Positions 16,876 through 24,962 of a stretch of DNA of 64,000 nucleotides are shown piece by piece (positions within the stretch are counted from its first letter, which is position 1; every line of letters begins with the position of its first letter). Source of the stretch: Nakamurella endophytica. Its GTDB lineage: Bacteria > Actinomycetota > Actinomycetes > Mycobacteriales > Nakamurellaceae. The translations under genes and the position numbers were made by a program. The notes beneath the pieces are model-generated. The model saw only the letters and a program-made list of their open reading frames with translations, did no database searches and had not been told where the DNA came from. The stretch covers positions 248,001 through 312,000 of the forward strand of contig NZ_BMNA01000003.1 of the NCBI RefSeq assembly GCF_014646215.1, written 5' to 3'.

Positions 16876-17943
16876 TCAACTGGTCCCATGGCTCTCTCCG
16901 ATCGGTGTCCAGTAGCCGAGTTCCAGCCCGCGCAGCAGAGCGTTGTCGGTGCTGGTCAGGGGCAGGGTGACGGGTGCCCGGAGGGCACTGCTCTGGTAGG
17001 TGGCGAACACGACCTCGGCCGCCGCCAGCCCGTGCCGGGCGGCCAGCACCGGCTCCGCACCGCTGCGCAGGCACTGCACCAGGTCCTGCAGGGCGAGTGC
17101 GGTGCCCTGGATGACGGCCGGATCCACGCCGTGGAGGTCGACGCGGTGTTCGGCGTCGACCGTGCAGGCGATGCGACGCCCGCCGCCGTCGAAGCGACGG
17201 ACGACGACCTCGGAACCGCGGACCTCGAGCCGGCCGTCGGTGCCGTGCACGACGACGATGTTCCGGGGTTCCCTGCTCAGCGCCTCGACGTGGCCGGTGA
17301 AGATCGTCGCGTGTCGGCCGTCGGCCCAGTACAGGTGGCTGACGGCAGCCGTCTCGACCAGCGCGCCGTAGACATGCCGTCGCTCCGTGACATCGATGGA
17401 TCCGAAGACCTGTGCCGGACCCTCGTCGCCTGCGAAGAAGAGGATGAGGTCGACGACATGGCTGCCCCAGTCGAAGAGGTTGGCGCAGTAGCCCTCGAAC
17501 GACTGCACGTCACCGATCTCACCCGCACGGACCGCCTCCCGCGCGGACCGGTACGCGGGGTCGAGCCGACGCTGGTGGTTCACGGTCAGCAGCGCTCCTC
17601 GGCTGTCGGCCGCCGCGGACATGCGGCGCGCGCCGCCGAAGGTGAGTGCCATGGGCTTCTCGCAGTGCACCGCCGGGACGCCGGCGTCCAGCGCGTCGAG
17701 CACGATGCGTTCGTGGTGCGCCGGGGGCGTGCAGACACTGAGCACGTCGACGGTCTCGCTCTCCAGCAGCGCGGCGACCCCGGCGTAGGTGGTGGCGCCG
17801 ATCCCGCTCGCGACGGCAGTCGCTCGATCCGGCTCTGAGTCCGTCACACCGACGACTCGGACGCCGGCGAGACGCCGGTAGCCGTGCAGGTGCACCGAGC
17901 CCTGCGCACCCACCGCCACCACCGCTGCGTGCAGATCGTTCAC
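16876..17943 (-). CDS. Gfo/Idh/MocA family oxidoreductase, first gene of the operon
   Basis: A 355-residue dehydrogenase with AAVVAVGAQGSVHLHGY at the N-terminus, EKP motif in VHCEKPMAL and D-x-G-x-H as FDWGSH. GTG at 17943 is favoured: AGAGGG lies just upstream and the reading before it has no homology-like character. As the promoter-proximal gene of the 16-gene minus-strand operon it probably carries out an early oxidation of the imported compound. The divergent region upstream contains a candidate GntR-family site. Substrate not determined. Confidence 0.9.
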   Translation of the reverse strand: MNDLHAAVVAVGAQGSVHLHGYRRLAGVRVVGVTDSEPDRATAVASGIGATTYAGVAALLESETVDVLSVCTPPAHHERIVLDALDAGVPAVHCEKPMALTFGGARRMSAAADSRGALLTVNHQRRLDPAYRSAREAVRAGEIGDVQSFEGYCANLFDWGSHVVDLILFFAGDEGPAQVFGSIDVTERRHVYGALVETAAVSHLYWADGRHATIFTGHVEALSREPRNIVVVHGTDGRLEVRGSEVVVRRFDGGGRRIACTVDAEHRVDLHGVDPAVIQGTALALQDLVQCLRSGAEPVLAARHGLAAAEVVFATYQSSALRAPVTLPLTSTDNALLRGLELGYWTPIGESHGTS

Positions 17944-18099
17944 GGACCCTCTGTTCGGTTGCGACGAGGCAAGCTCAATCCGAGAGGAGACAATTACAAA
18001 CCAACGTGTACCACGGTGATCCAAGACCGTACGCTAGCGGCCGGCGCGGGACAAGACCCGGGCCACGACGGGACACCGCCGGACGTGGGAGGAGTGCGC
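17944..18099. promoter_or_regulatory. Divergent promoter region with candidate GntR operator
   Basis: This 156-bp gap separates the 16-gene minus operon from the plus-strand dehydrogenase. At 18005-18015 lies CGTGTACCACG, an inverted repeat (arms CGTG/CACG around TAC). Its core GTGTACCA (18006-18013) recurs in reverse orientation at 20396-20403, just in front of the gntR gene. An AT-richer stretch (CAATTACAAACC, 17991-18002) next to it could supply promoter elements. I infer a shared operator for the GntR protein; no binding is shown. Confidence 0.5.
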
Positions 18100-19053
18100 A
18101 TGCGTATCAGTGAGGTCGTCGCACCACGGACCTCGGTCGTGCGGGAGGTGGCCGACCCGGATCCGGGTCCCGACGAGGTGCTGGTCGACGTGCTCGCCTG
18201 TGGCGTCTGCACGTCCGACCTCCGACCGTGGCAGCGCGGCGGGACGCCGGAGAAGCCCGTCCGCCTCGGGCACGAGATCGTCGGCAGGGTAGTTCGTCTC
18301 GGGGCTCAGGACATCGGTGTGCCGGTCGGTGCGCTGGTCACCGGCCTGGGCAGCCCCGGTTTCGCCACCCGGATGCTGATGCAGCGGACGGCGGTGACGC
18401 CGGTGGCGTCCGGCATCGATCCGCTGCTGTCCATCGGCGAGCCCCTGGCGTGCCTCAAGGAAGCCATCGACCGGAGCGGCACGCGTCCGGGCGACCGGGT
18501 CGGTGTGGTGGGCCTGGGGTTCATGGGACTGGCCTGCGTGCAGTTGCTCCGTCACGAGATGCCGGTGGAGATCGTGGGGGTCGACCCGTCCGCGGCTGCT
18601 CGTCGGCACGGCCTGCGGAACGGCTGCGACCGGGTGTTCCAGCCCGAGAACCTTCCGGAAGAACTGGTCGCCGACGACCTCCCGTCGACCGACGACCGGC
18701 GCCTCGACCTCGTGCTGGAGGCGACCGGCAGTACGCCGGGCCTGGAGCTCGCGGGCCGGCTGGTGCGTCCCTACGGCCGACTGTGCGTCGTGGGCTACCA
18801 CCACGCCGGCACCGCGAAGTTCGACATGCGCCTCTGGTACAAGGGTGCGACCGTGGTGAACGGCTTCTCACCGGATCGGCGTCGCACCATGGTGGCGATG
18901 CGGGCGGCGCTCGCTCTGGTCGCCGACGGCAGTGTGGACTACCGGCCGCTCCTCACCCATCGCTTCGGGCTGGACCAGGTCGACGCGGCCTACGCCTTGA
19001 TGGAGAACCGTCCCGACGACTTCGTGAAGTCCGTCGTCGTCCTGGGGAGCTGA
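18100..19053 (+). CDS. Medium-chain (zinc-type) alcohol/polyol dehydrogenase
   Basis: A 317-residue MDR protein. The GroES-like N-terminal half has the catalytic-zinc signature CGVCTSD and GHEIVGRVV; the Rossmann half begins VGVVGLGFMG. The four-Cys structural zinc loop of classical polyol dehydrogenases is missing, which accounts for its shorter length. ATG at 18100 has a strong GGGAGGAG eight bases upstream. The gene is transcribed away from the large operon and its stop abuts the MFS gene. It probably oxidises or reduces an alcohol group of the substrate or of a side product; substrate unknown. Confidence 0.88.
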   Translation: MRISEVVAPRTSVVREVADPDPGPDEVLVDVLACGVCTSDLRPWQRGGTPEKPVRLGHEIVGRVVRLGAQDIGVPVGALVTGLGSPGFATRMLMQRTAVTPVASGIDPLLSIGEPLACLKEAIDRSGTRPGDRVGVVGLGFMGLACVQLLRHEMPVEIVGVDPSAAARRHGLRNGCDRVFQPENLPEELVADDLPSTDDRRLDLVLEATGSTPGLELAGRLVRPYGRLCVVGYHHAGTAKFDMRLWYKGATVVNGFSPDRRRTMVAMRAALALVADGSVDYRPLLTHRFGLDQVDAAYALMENRPDDFVKSVVVLGS

Positions 19054-19054
19054 C

Positions 19055-20335
19055 ATCAGGGCGCTCGCCGCTCTGCGGGTCCGCGACTACCGGTTGTTCT
19101 TCTCCGGCCAATTGCTCTCGCAGACCGGCAACTTCATGCAGATCCTGGCCCAGGCCTGGCTGGTGCTCGAGCTCTCGGGCTCGGCGCTGGACCTCGGTCT
19201 GGTGACGGCCGTCCAGTTCCTGCCGCTGCTCCTGCTGAGTCCCACCGCGGGGGTCCTGGTGGACGGCATCGACCGGCGCCGGCTCCTGCTGATCACCCAG
19301 ACCCTGGGGTTGCTCGACGCCGCACTGCTCGGCCTGCTGGCCCTCACCGGCACGGCGACCGTACCGGTGATCTTCACGCTGGCACTGTTCCTCGGGCTGG
19401 TCGGAGCGGTGGAGAGCCCGGCCCGTCAGGTGCTCGTCTTCGACCTCGTCGGGTCGCAGTTGATCGGCAACGCGGTGAGCCTCAACGAGGTCACCATCAA
19501 CTTCGCCCGGATCCTGGGCCCGGCTGTCGGCGGGATCCTGCTCACCGCCTGGGGTCCCGGACCGTGCTTCCTGGTCAACGCCCTCACCTACCTGGTGGCG
19601 CTGTGGGTGCTGCTCGTGATCCACCCGCAGCCAGAGCTCGACCGGGCGCCGCATCCGGCGGCGGGGCTCGTCGAAGGCGGACGCCGCAGACGGATGGCCG
19701 GCGCGCTCGCCGCCTTTCTGGACGGTCTGCGGTACGTCGGCGGGCGGCCCGACCTGCGCGGTCTCCTGGTGCTGGCCGGAGCCTCGGCAATGATCTTCAA
19801 CTTCGGAGTCGCGCTGCCCGTCCTGGCCGAGTCCGGCTTCCGTTCCGGAGCACGCGGCTACGGACTCATGGTGGCCGCCTTCGGTGCCGGGGCGCTGGTC
19901 GGAGCCGGTGTCGCGGCAGCGGACCGGGCGCCCGGAGCGCGGCGGGCACGCGTGCTCGCCCTGCTGACGGCGCTGCTGCTGCTCGCGTCCGTGGCGATGC
20001 CGACCCTCGGCTGGGAGCTGGTGCTGCAGGCCGTCACCGGCACGGTGTCGATCTGGTTCGTGGCGATCGCCAATGCCGGGCTGCTGCTGCTGTCCTCGCC
20101 ACCGATGCGCGGGCGGGTGATGGGGCTGTGGTCCATGTCGTTGCCCGGGAGCACCCCGGTCACCGGCGTGCTGGTCGGGTGGATCACCAGTGTGCTGGGC
20201 GGCCGCGCCGGCCTCGCGGCCGTCGCCGTGACGCTGCTGCTCTGCGTGGTGCTGACCTGGTCAGGACTGGGTGCGCAGCCTCCGGAGCCGCAGCGGCCCG
20301 CCGACCGCGGTTCCGAAGATCGACGGACGTCCTGA
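19055..20335 (+). CDS. MFS transporter (MFS_3, enterobactin-exporter-like) with apparent ATC start
   Basis: A roughly 426-residue, 12-helix major facilitator. Homology to the family starts at ALRVRDYRLFFSGQ, which lies upstream of the first conventional start (TTG at 19094). In frame, the first usable codon after the previous gene's stop is ATC at 19055, placed seven bases after GGGGAG. Either an ATC codon initiates, an ATG was mutated or misread here, or a shorter protein starts at TTG 19094 and lacks the conserved first motif. Motif A is visible as DGIDRRRLLL after helix 2. It could export a toxic intermediate or a by-product of the pathway. Confidence 0.82.
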   Translation: MRALAALRVRDYRLFFSGQLLSQTGNFMQILAQAWLVLELSGSALDLGLVTAVQFLPLLLLSPTAGVLVDGIDRRRLLLITQTLGLLDAALLGLLALTGTATVPVIFTLALFLGLVGAVESPARQVLVFDLVGSQLIGNAVSLNEVTINFARILGPAVGGILLTAWGPGPCFLVNALTYLVALWVLLVIHPQPELDRAPHPAAGLVEGGRRRRMAGALAAFLDGLRYVGGRPDLRGLLVLAGASAMIFNFGVALPVLAESGFRSGARGYGLMVAAFGAGALVGAGVAAADRAPGARRARVLALLTALLLLASVAMPTLGWELVLQAVTGTVSIWFVAIANAGLLLLSSPPMRGRVMGLWSMSLPGSTPVTGVLVGWITSVLGGRAGLAAVAVTLLLCVVLTWSGLGAQPPEPQRPADRGSEDRRTS

Positions 20336-20340
20336 GCGGA

Positions 20341-20356
20341 GCGGCGGGAACGCCGC
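20341..20356 (+). terminator. Possible weak stem-loop after the MFS gene
   Basis: GCGGCG, four-base loop GGAA, CGCCGC: a perfect 6-bp hairpin 5 bp after the MFS stop. There is no T-run. It may terminate or simply stabilise the transcript before the gntR promoter. Confidence 0.3.
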
Positions 20357-20385
20357 GGCAGTACTGCGACACGGATGCAACCTCC

Positions 20386-20412
20386 GTGGTCTAATTGGTA
20401 CACAAGTGGTTC
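20386..20412. promoter_or_regulatory. Candidate GntR autoregulatory operator
   Basis: TGGTCTAATTGGTACACAAG (about 20387-20407) precedes gntR. It contains TGGTACAC, the reverse complement of the GTGTACCA core in the divergent promoter at 18006-18013, and TTG-N5-CAA symmetry. The TGGTCTA half is like the half-sites of DasR/NagR-type (HutC subfamily) regulators. Inferred operator only. Confidence 0.45.
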
Positions 20413-20436
20413 AGCGCGACAGGGGAGGTGATCGGG

Positions 20437-21279
20437 GTGCGATCTCCTGCGCCGTCCATCGCCACGGCGGTCGGCACTGCTGACCCGTCCTCGGGTCCGG
20501 GGACCGAGCCGGCGGCGGCCGCACTGCTCACGGCATCTCCCGAACCACTCTGGATCCAGGCGAGCAACGTCATCCGGTCCGAGATCGACAAGGGTGCGCT
20601 CCAGCCCGGGACCCGACTACCGCCGGAGCGAGAACTGTGCGCCCAGCTGAACATCAGCCGGGTCACCCTGCGCAAGGCGCTGGCCAAGCTGGTCGAGGAG
20701 GGGGCGCTGAGCGCGACCCACGGTCGCGGCTGGTACATCTCCGGTGCCGGCACAGCGACCGAGCGGGAATGGCCGCACACCCTGGAGTCCTTCACCGAGA
20801 CCGCGCGCCGCATGCGCCTCGTTCCCCACTCCCGTGTGCTGCGGGCAGCGGCCCAGCCCGCCAGCCTGGACGAGGCGGAGCTGCTCTCGATCGCACCCGG
20901 CACCCCGCTGTTCCACCTGGATCGCGTACGGCTGCTGGACGACGTGCCGATCGCCATCGACATCAGCGCGGTCCCACTGGCAATGGCACCGGACCTACCG
21001 GCCGTCGACTTCGAGACCGCTTCGCTGTACCAGGTGCTCCTGGATGCCGGGCTCAACCTGGTCCGGGCCGACTCGACCATCGAGTCCCGCGAGGTCGACC
21101 CGGTCGATGCCCCCTATCTGGACCTCGATGTCGGCAAGCCGATCCTCCTGCTCCACCAGGTGGTGCTGGACGAGTCCGGCCGACCGGTGCTGTCCTCGCT
21201 GGTCAAGTACAGCGGGGCGCGGTACCGACTGCGCACCTCGTTCACGCGCCAACCCCGCTTCGACCGCACGGCGCCCTGA
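20437..21279 (+). CDS. GntR-family transcriptional regulator with UTRA effector domain (HutC subfamily)
   Basis: A 280-residue regulator. Residues about 30-95 form the winged HTH (LPPERELCAQLNISRVTLRKAL), and the C-terminal ~150 residues form a UTRA ligand domain (LFHLDRVRLLDDVPIAID, KPILLLHQVVLDESGRPV). GTG at 20437 is chosen because GGGGAGG is eight bases upstream; a TTG at 20395 would lie inside the presumed operator. HutC-type regulators often bind phosphorylated (amino) sugars or histidine-pathway intermediates. Location and the shared GTGTACCA motif suggest it controls itself and the divergent operons at about 18 kb. Confidence 0.92.
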   Translation: MRSPAPSIATAVGTADPSSGPGTEPAAAALLTASPEPLWIQASNVIRSEIDKGALQPGTRLPPERELCAQLNISRVTLRKALAKLVEEGALSATHGRGWYISGAGTATEREWPHTLESFTETARRMRLVPHSRVLRAAAQPASLDEAELLSIAPGTPLFHLDRVRLLDDVPIAIDISAVPLAMAPDLPAVDFETASLYQVLLDAGLNLVRADSTIESREVDPVDAPYLDLDVGKPILLLHQVVLDESGRPVLSSLVKYSGARYRLRTSFTRQPRFDRTAP

Positions 21280-21343
21280 ACCGGCCGGTCCGGCCGGAGT
21301 GCGCCGTGTGACTCACCCTCCATCTGCCAGAAGGGCGGACGTC

Positions 21344-22414
21344 GTGGTCAACGTCGGAATCCTCGGTTCCGGATTCATCGCTGCCTCCTACGCCGAGGCG
21401 CTGCAGGACGTGCGGGATGCGGAGATCGTCGCTCACTTCTCGCGGTCCGCGGCCCGGGCCGACGAGTTCTCGGCGAAGTGGGCGCCCAGGTCGACGGCCG
21501 TGGCGTCCGTCGACGAACTCTGCGCGCGGGACGACGTCGACCTGGTGGTGATCGCGCTCCCGAACGAGGCTCACCTCGAGGCCGTCCGTTCCGCTGCCGC
21601 CCACGCCAAAGGGGTGATCTGCACGAAGCCGCTGGCGCGGACGGCGGACGAAGCGGCCGAGATGGTGCGTCTGGTGGTCGACAGCGGCGTCTTCGCCGGT
21701 TACGCCGAGAGCAGCGTGTTCTCGCCCAACGTCGCGAAGGCCCACGAGATGGTCGAGCGTGGCGGGATCGGCGATCTGGTCTGGATGCGCGCCAGGGAGG
21801 CCCACTCCGGTCCCCACGCACCGCACTTCTGGGATGCCGGCACGGCCGGCGGCGGTGCACTGCTGGACATGGGGTGCCACACCGTGGAATCCGCCCGGAC
21901 GCTGTTCGGCAAGGACAACCCGATCACCGAGGTGATGGCCTGGGGCGGCACGTTGGTGCACCAGGGCCGGACCAGCGGCGAGGACTCGGCCTTGGCGCTG
22001 CTCCGGTTCGCCGATGGCGGGATGGCATCCATCGAGTCGTCCTGGATCGAGAAGGGCGGCATGCAGCTGCGGCACGAAATGGTCGGAACCGACGGGCGCA
22101 TCGTCACCGACTCGTCGTCGACCAGCGTGTGGGGCTTTCTCGGCAAGCCTGTCGGCTACCTCGTCGAGAAGGCAGATTCCGACACCGGGTGGGTCTACCC
22201 CGTCCCGGAGGAGACCCGGGTGTACGGCTTCTCGCAGTTGATGCGGCACTTCGTCGACGCTTTCCGCACGGGCACGTCCCCGAAGGAGACGTTCGTCGAC
22301 GGCTGGGTGGTCAACGTGGTGCTCGACGCCTGCTACCGGTCGATGCGGACCCGCCAGTGGGAGCCGGTCGACTACTCCGCGGTGCCCGGATCCCCGGTGT
22401 ACCTGGGGGCGTGA
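21344..22414 (+). CDS. Gfo/Idh/MocA family oxidoreductase with variant TKP motif
   Basis: A 356-residue oxidoreductase downstream of gntR. It starts VNVGILGSGFIAASYAEAL, and the second domain shows D-x-G-x-H as LLDMGCH. The usual catalytic EKP is TKP here (VICTKPLAR), so the acidic residue is lost while the Lys remains. GTG at 21344 follows GAAGGGCGG; another in-frame GTG at 21308 is possible and would add 12 residues. The gene probably shares the gntR transcript (64-nt gap). Substrate unknown. Confidence 0.9.
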   Translation: MVNVGILGSGFIAASYAEALQDVRDAEIVAHFSRSAARADEFSAKWAPRSTAVASVDELCARDDVDLVVIALPNEAHLEAVRSAAAHAKGVICTKPLARTADEAAEMVRLVVDSGVFAGYAESSVFSPNVAKAHEMVERGGIGDLVWMRAREAHSGPHAPHFWDAGTAGGGALLDMGCHTVESARTLFGKDNPITEVMAWGGTLVHQGRTSGEDSALALLRFADGGMASIESSWIEKGGMQLRHEMVGTDGRIVTDSSSTSVWGFLGKPVGYLVEKADSDTGWVYPVPEETRVYGFSQLMRHFVDAFRTGTSPKETFVDGWVVNVVLDACYRSMRTRQWEPVDYSAVPGSPVYLGA

Positions 22415-22628
22415 CCGCCCCGGTCGGCTGTCGGCCTCAGGTCGACCTGTCGAGGCGGGCGCCGGCGGGGCCGGCGGCGCACCCGACGCCGTAGGGCGGC
22501 TCGGGCTGCGGCTGGTCCTGGTCGTGGAGTGGCGGTTCGGGTCGTCGACCCGCCCGGCGGGCCCGGGGGCCGCGGACGGAACGGCCGTCGAGGACCCACG
22601 ACGGGGCAAGGCGCGGCACACTCGCCGG

Positions 22629-23795
22629 GTGACCGAACCCCGGACGGGCGGCGTCGGCGGACGGGCGGCGTCGCCGGCACGGAATGTCGACGAGGTCGCC
22701 CCGGCGACCGGCGGGTCCCGGGCCACCGCCGACGGGCAGGCCGTGGGCGACACCCTGTCGACACCCTGGATCCTGCACATCGACCTGGACCAGTTCATCG
22801 CCGCCGTCGAGGTGCGGCGGCGGCCGGAGCTCGCCGGGCGGCCGGTGGTCGTCGGGGGCCGGGGCGACCCCTCCGAGCGCGCGGTGGTGGCGACGGCGTC
22901 CTACGAGGCCCGGGCGTTCGGCGTGCGGTCCGGCATGCCGCTGCGGGTGGCGGCCCGCCGGTGCCCGGACGCGGTGTTCCTCCCGCACGACCGGGAGGCC
23001 TACGAAGCGGCGTCCGCGGAGGTCGTCGATGCCCTGCGCGCGTTCGACCGGCCACCGCTGGTCGTCGAGATCCTCGGCTGGGACGAGTCCTTCCTCGGCG
23101 CCGACACCGACGACCCGGAGGCCACGGCGCGGCGGATCCAGGCCGCGGTCCTCGACGCCACCGGCCTGCACAGCTCGATCGGCATCGGCGACACCACCAT
23201 CCGCGCGAAGACCGCCACCGGGTTCGCCAAGCCCCGCGGCGTCTTCCGGCTCACCGCGGACAACTGGACGGCGGTGATGGGTGACCGGCCGACCGGTGAC
23301 CTGTGGGGCATCGGCACGAAGACGGCGCGGAAGCTGCTCGACGGGTGGGGACTGCGCACCGTCGACGAGCTGGCCCACGCCGACCCGGCGGTCCTGGCCG
23401 CGACGCTCGGCCCGACCATGGGCCCCTGGTACGTCGGCCTGGCCCGCGGTCTCGGCCGCCGGCACGTCATCGGCGAGCCCTACGTCCCGCGGTCCCGCAG
23501 CCGGGAGACGACCTACCAGCAGGATCTCCTCGACTGGGCGCAGGTGCGGGCGGCGACCGCCGAGCTGGCGCAGCGGGTGGCCGCCGACGTGGCCGAGGAC
23601 GGCCGTCCTGCCGTCCGGGTCGCCGTCAAGGTGCGGTTCGTGCCGTTCTTCACCCGGACCAGCAGCGTCACCCTGACCGGCCCGACGGCCGACCCCGCCG
23701 TCCTGACGGCCGCCGCGCTCGACGTGCTGGAGCGGTTCGAGCACGACCGCCCCGTCCGGCTGCTCGGCGTCCGGGCCGAGTTCGACCGCGACTGA
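22629..23795 (+). CDS. dinB: Y-family DNA polymerase IV (DinB)
   Basis: A 388-residue translesion polymerase. The palm starts at HIDLDQFIAAVE with metal-binding Asp 52; the second catalytic pair is Asp 152-Glu 153 in a GWDESFLG motif (most DinB proteins have SIDEAFLD). The helix-hairpin-helix region (LWGIGTKTARKL) and the little-finger domain follow. The C-terminus ends ...GVRAEFDRD without an obvious beta-clamp-binding QLxLF peptide. GTG at 22629 is chosen, leaving a disordered 45-residue leader; the exact start is uncertain. No SOS-type operator (GAAC-N4-GTTC-like) is visible in the preceding 214 bp. It is unrelated to the sugar operons. Confidence 0.92.
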   Translation: MTEPRTGGVGGRAASPARNVDEVAPATGGSRATADGQAVGDTLSTPWILHIDLDQFIAAVEVRRRPELAGRPVVVGGRGDPSERAVVATASYEARAFGVRSGMPLRVAARRCPDAVFLPHDREAYEAASAEVVDALRAFDRPPLVVEILGWDESFLGADTDDPEATARRIQAAVLDATGLHSSIGIGDTTIRAKTATGFAKPRGVFRLTADNWTAVMGDRPTGDLWGIGTKTARKLLDGWGLRTVDELAHADPAVLAATLGPTMGPWYVGLARGLGRRHVIGEPYVPRSRSRETTYQQDLLDWAQVRAATAELAQRVAADVAEDGRPAVRVAVKVRFVPFFTRTSSVTLTGPTADPAVLTAAALDVLERFEHDRPVRLLGVRAEFDRD

Positions 23796-23823
23796 CGGCC
23801 CGCCGCCCAGGCCGCCCGACGGG

Positions 23824-24807
23824 TCAGACGCCCAGGACGTCGGGGGTCGCCGCGTCGGCCGGTCCCGCGGTCGCGACGCCCGGCCCCGGCTGTCCGGCCC
23901 GCCGGGTCAGCGCCACCAGCTCCCCGATCAGGTCCGTCCACAGCGGTGCCGGCAGGTCGTGCGCCATCCCCGCGTAACCGAGGAACTTGGCGCCCGGGAT
24001 CGTCCGGGCCAGCGCCAGGCCGCCGGACACCGACACCAGGGGATCGGCCAGGCCGTGCACCACCAGGGTCGGGACGTCGAGCCGTCGGAGGTCCGCGGTG
24101 CGGTCGCGTTGGCCGGTCACGGCAGCCAGCTGCCGCCGCACGCCCTCGGGGTCGAACGCGCGGTCGTAGGCGGCCCCGGACACCGCCCGGACCCGGTCGG
24201 TGTCCAGCGGGAAGCCGGGCGACCCGATCAGCCGCTGCGTGGCCAGGGAGGCCTCGACGGCGCCGGCCCGGTCGGTCACCACCCGCCGCTTGAGCACCGC
24301 GAGGGCCACCCGCGGAGCGGTGCGGCCGACGCGGCGGGACCCGGTCGACGTCATGATCAACCCGAGGCTGCGGACCTTGCGCGGGTGCCGGATCGCCAGC
24401 TCCTGGCTGATGAACCCGCCCATGGACGCACCCACGACGTGCATCGAGTCGTGACCGAGGGCATCGATCAGGCCGGCGGCGTCGTCGGCCATGTCCGCGA
24501 CGGTGTACGGCGGCCGGCTGCGACGCAGGTAGGCGCCGACCGGGTTCGGCACCGGCGCGCCGGTCATGTGCTGGGACAGCCCGATGTCGCGGTTGTCGAA
24601 CCGGGTGACGCAGAAGCCCTCGGCGGCCAGCATCCGGCAGAACTCGTCGGGCCACCCCAGCATCTGCGTGCCCAGGCCCATGACCAGCAGCAGCGGGGTG
24701 CCGGCGGGGTCGCCGAAGGTCTCGTAGGCCAGTTCGATCCCGTTGACCCGTACCCGCCGGGCCGGCGACGCCGCGCCGACGCTGTGTGCCTGCTCACCTA
24801 GGTCCAC
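23824..24807 (-). CDS. Alpha/beta hydrolase
   Basis: A 327-residue alpha/beta-hydrolase convergent with dinB. The nucleophile elbow is G-A-S-M-G (VVGASMGGF), the acid is probably the Asp of LADPLVS and the His that of GMAHDLP. The oxyanion loop region is LLLVMGLGTQMLGW, characteristic of a widespread actinobacterial esterase/haloperoxidase-like group. GTG at 24807 gives a short leader before the core domain; a later GTG is possible. Substrate unknown; nothing in the neighbourhood indicates its role. Confidence 0.85.
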   Translation of the reverse strand: MDLGEQAHSVGAASPARRVRVNGIELAYETFGDPAGTPLLLVMGLGTQMLGWPDEFCRMLAAEGFCVTRFDNRDIGLSQHMTGAPVPNPVGAYLRRSRPPYTVADMADDAAGLIDALGHDSMHVVGASMGGFISQELAIRHPRKVRSLGLIMTSTGSRRVGRTAPRVALAVLKRRVVTDRAGAVEASLATQRLIGSPGFPLDTDRVRAVSGAAYDRAFDPEGVRRQLAAVTGQRDRTADLRRLDVPTLVVHGLADPLVSVSGGLALARTIPGAKFLGYAGMAHDLPAPLWTDLIGELVALTRRAGQPGPGVATAGPADAATPDVLGV

Positions 24808-24962
24808 GGAGTCTCCCTCGCTGCGGACCCGACGGGTCCGGTGCCGACCGATTGCTGCCCGCCTGCACCTTAGGCACCGCACCGGGGCGCCGGGGGGTGG
24901 TTGGCGACAGCGGCCCGGCTGGCATGCTGGACGTCCCCCGGCAGTCCGCAGAGAGGTGCCCG

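Noticed and set aside
22438..22449. 12-bp palindrome CAGGTCGACCTG upstream of dinB
   Set aside because: It lies right after the end of the Gfo/Idh gene, 180 bp from dinB, and does not resemble a known SOS box; a GC-rich palindrome of this length can arise by chance.
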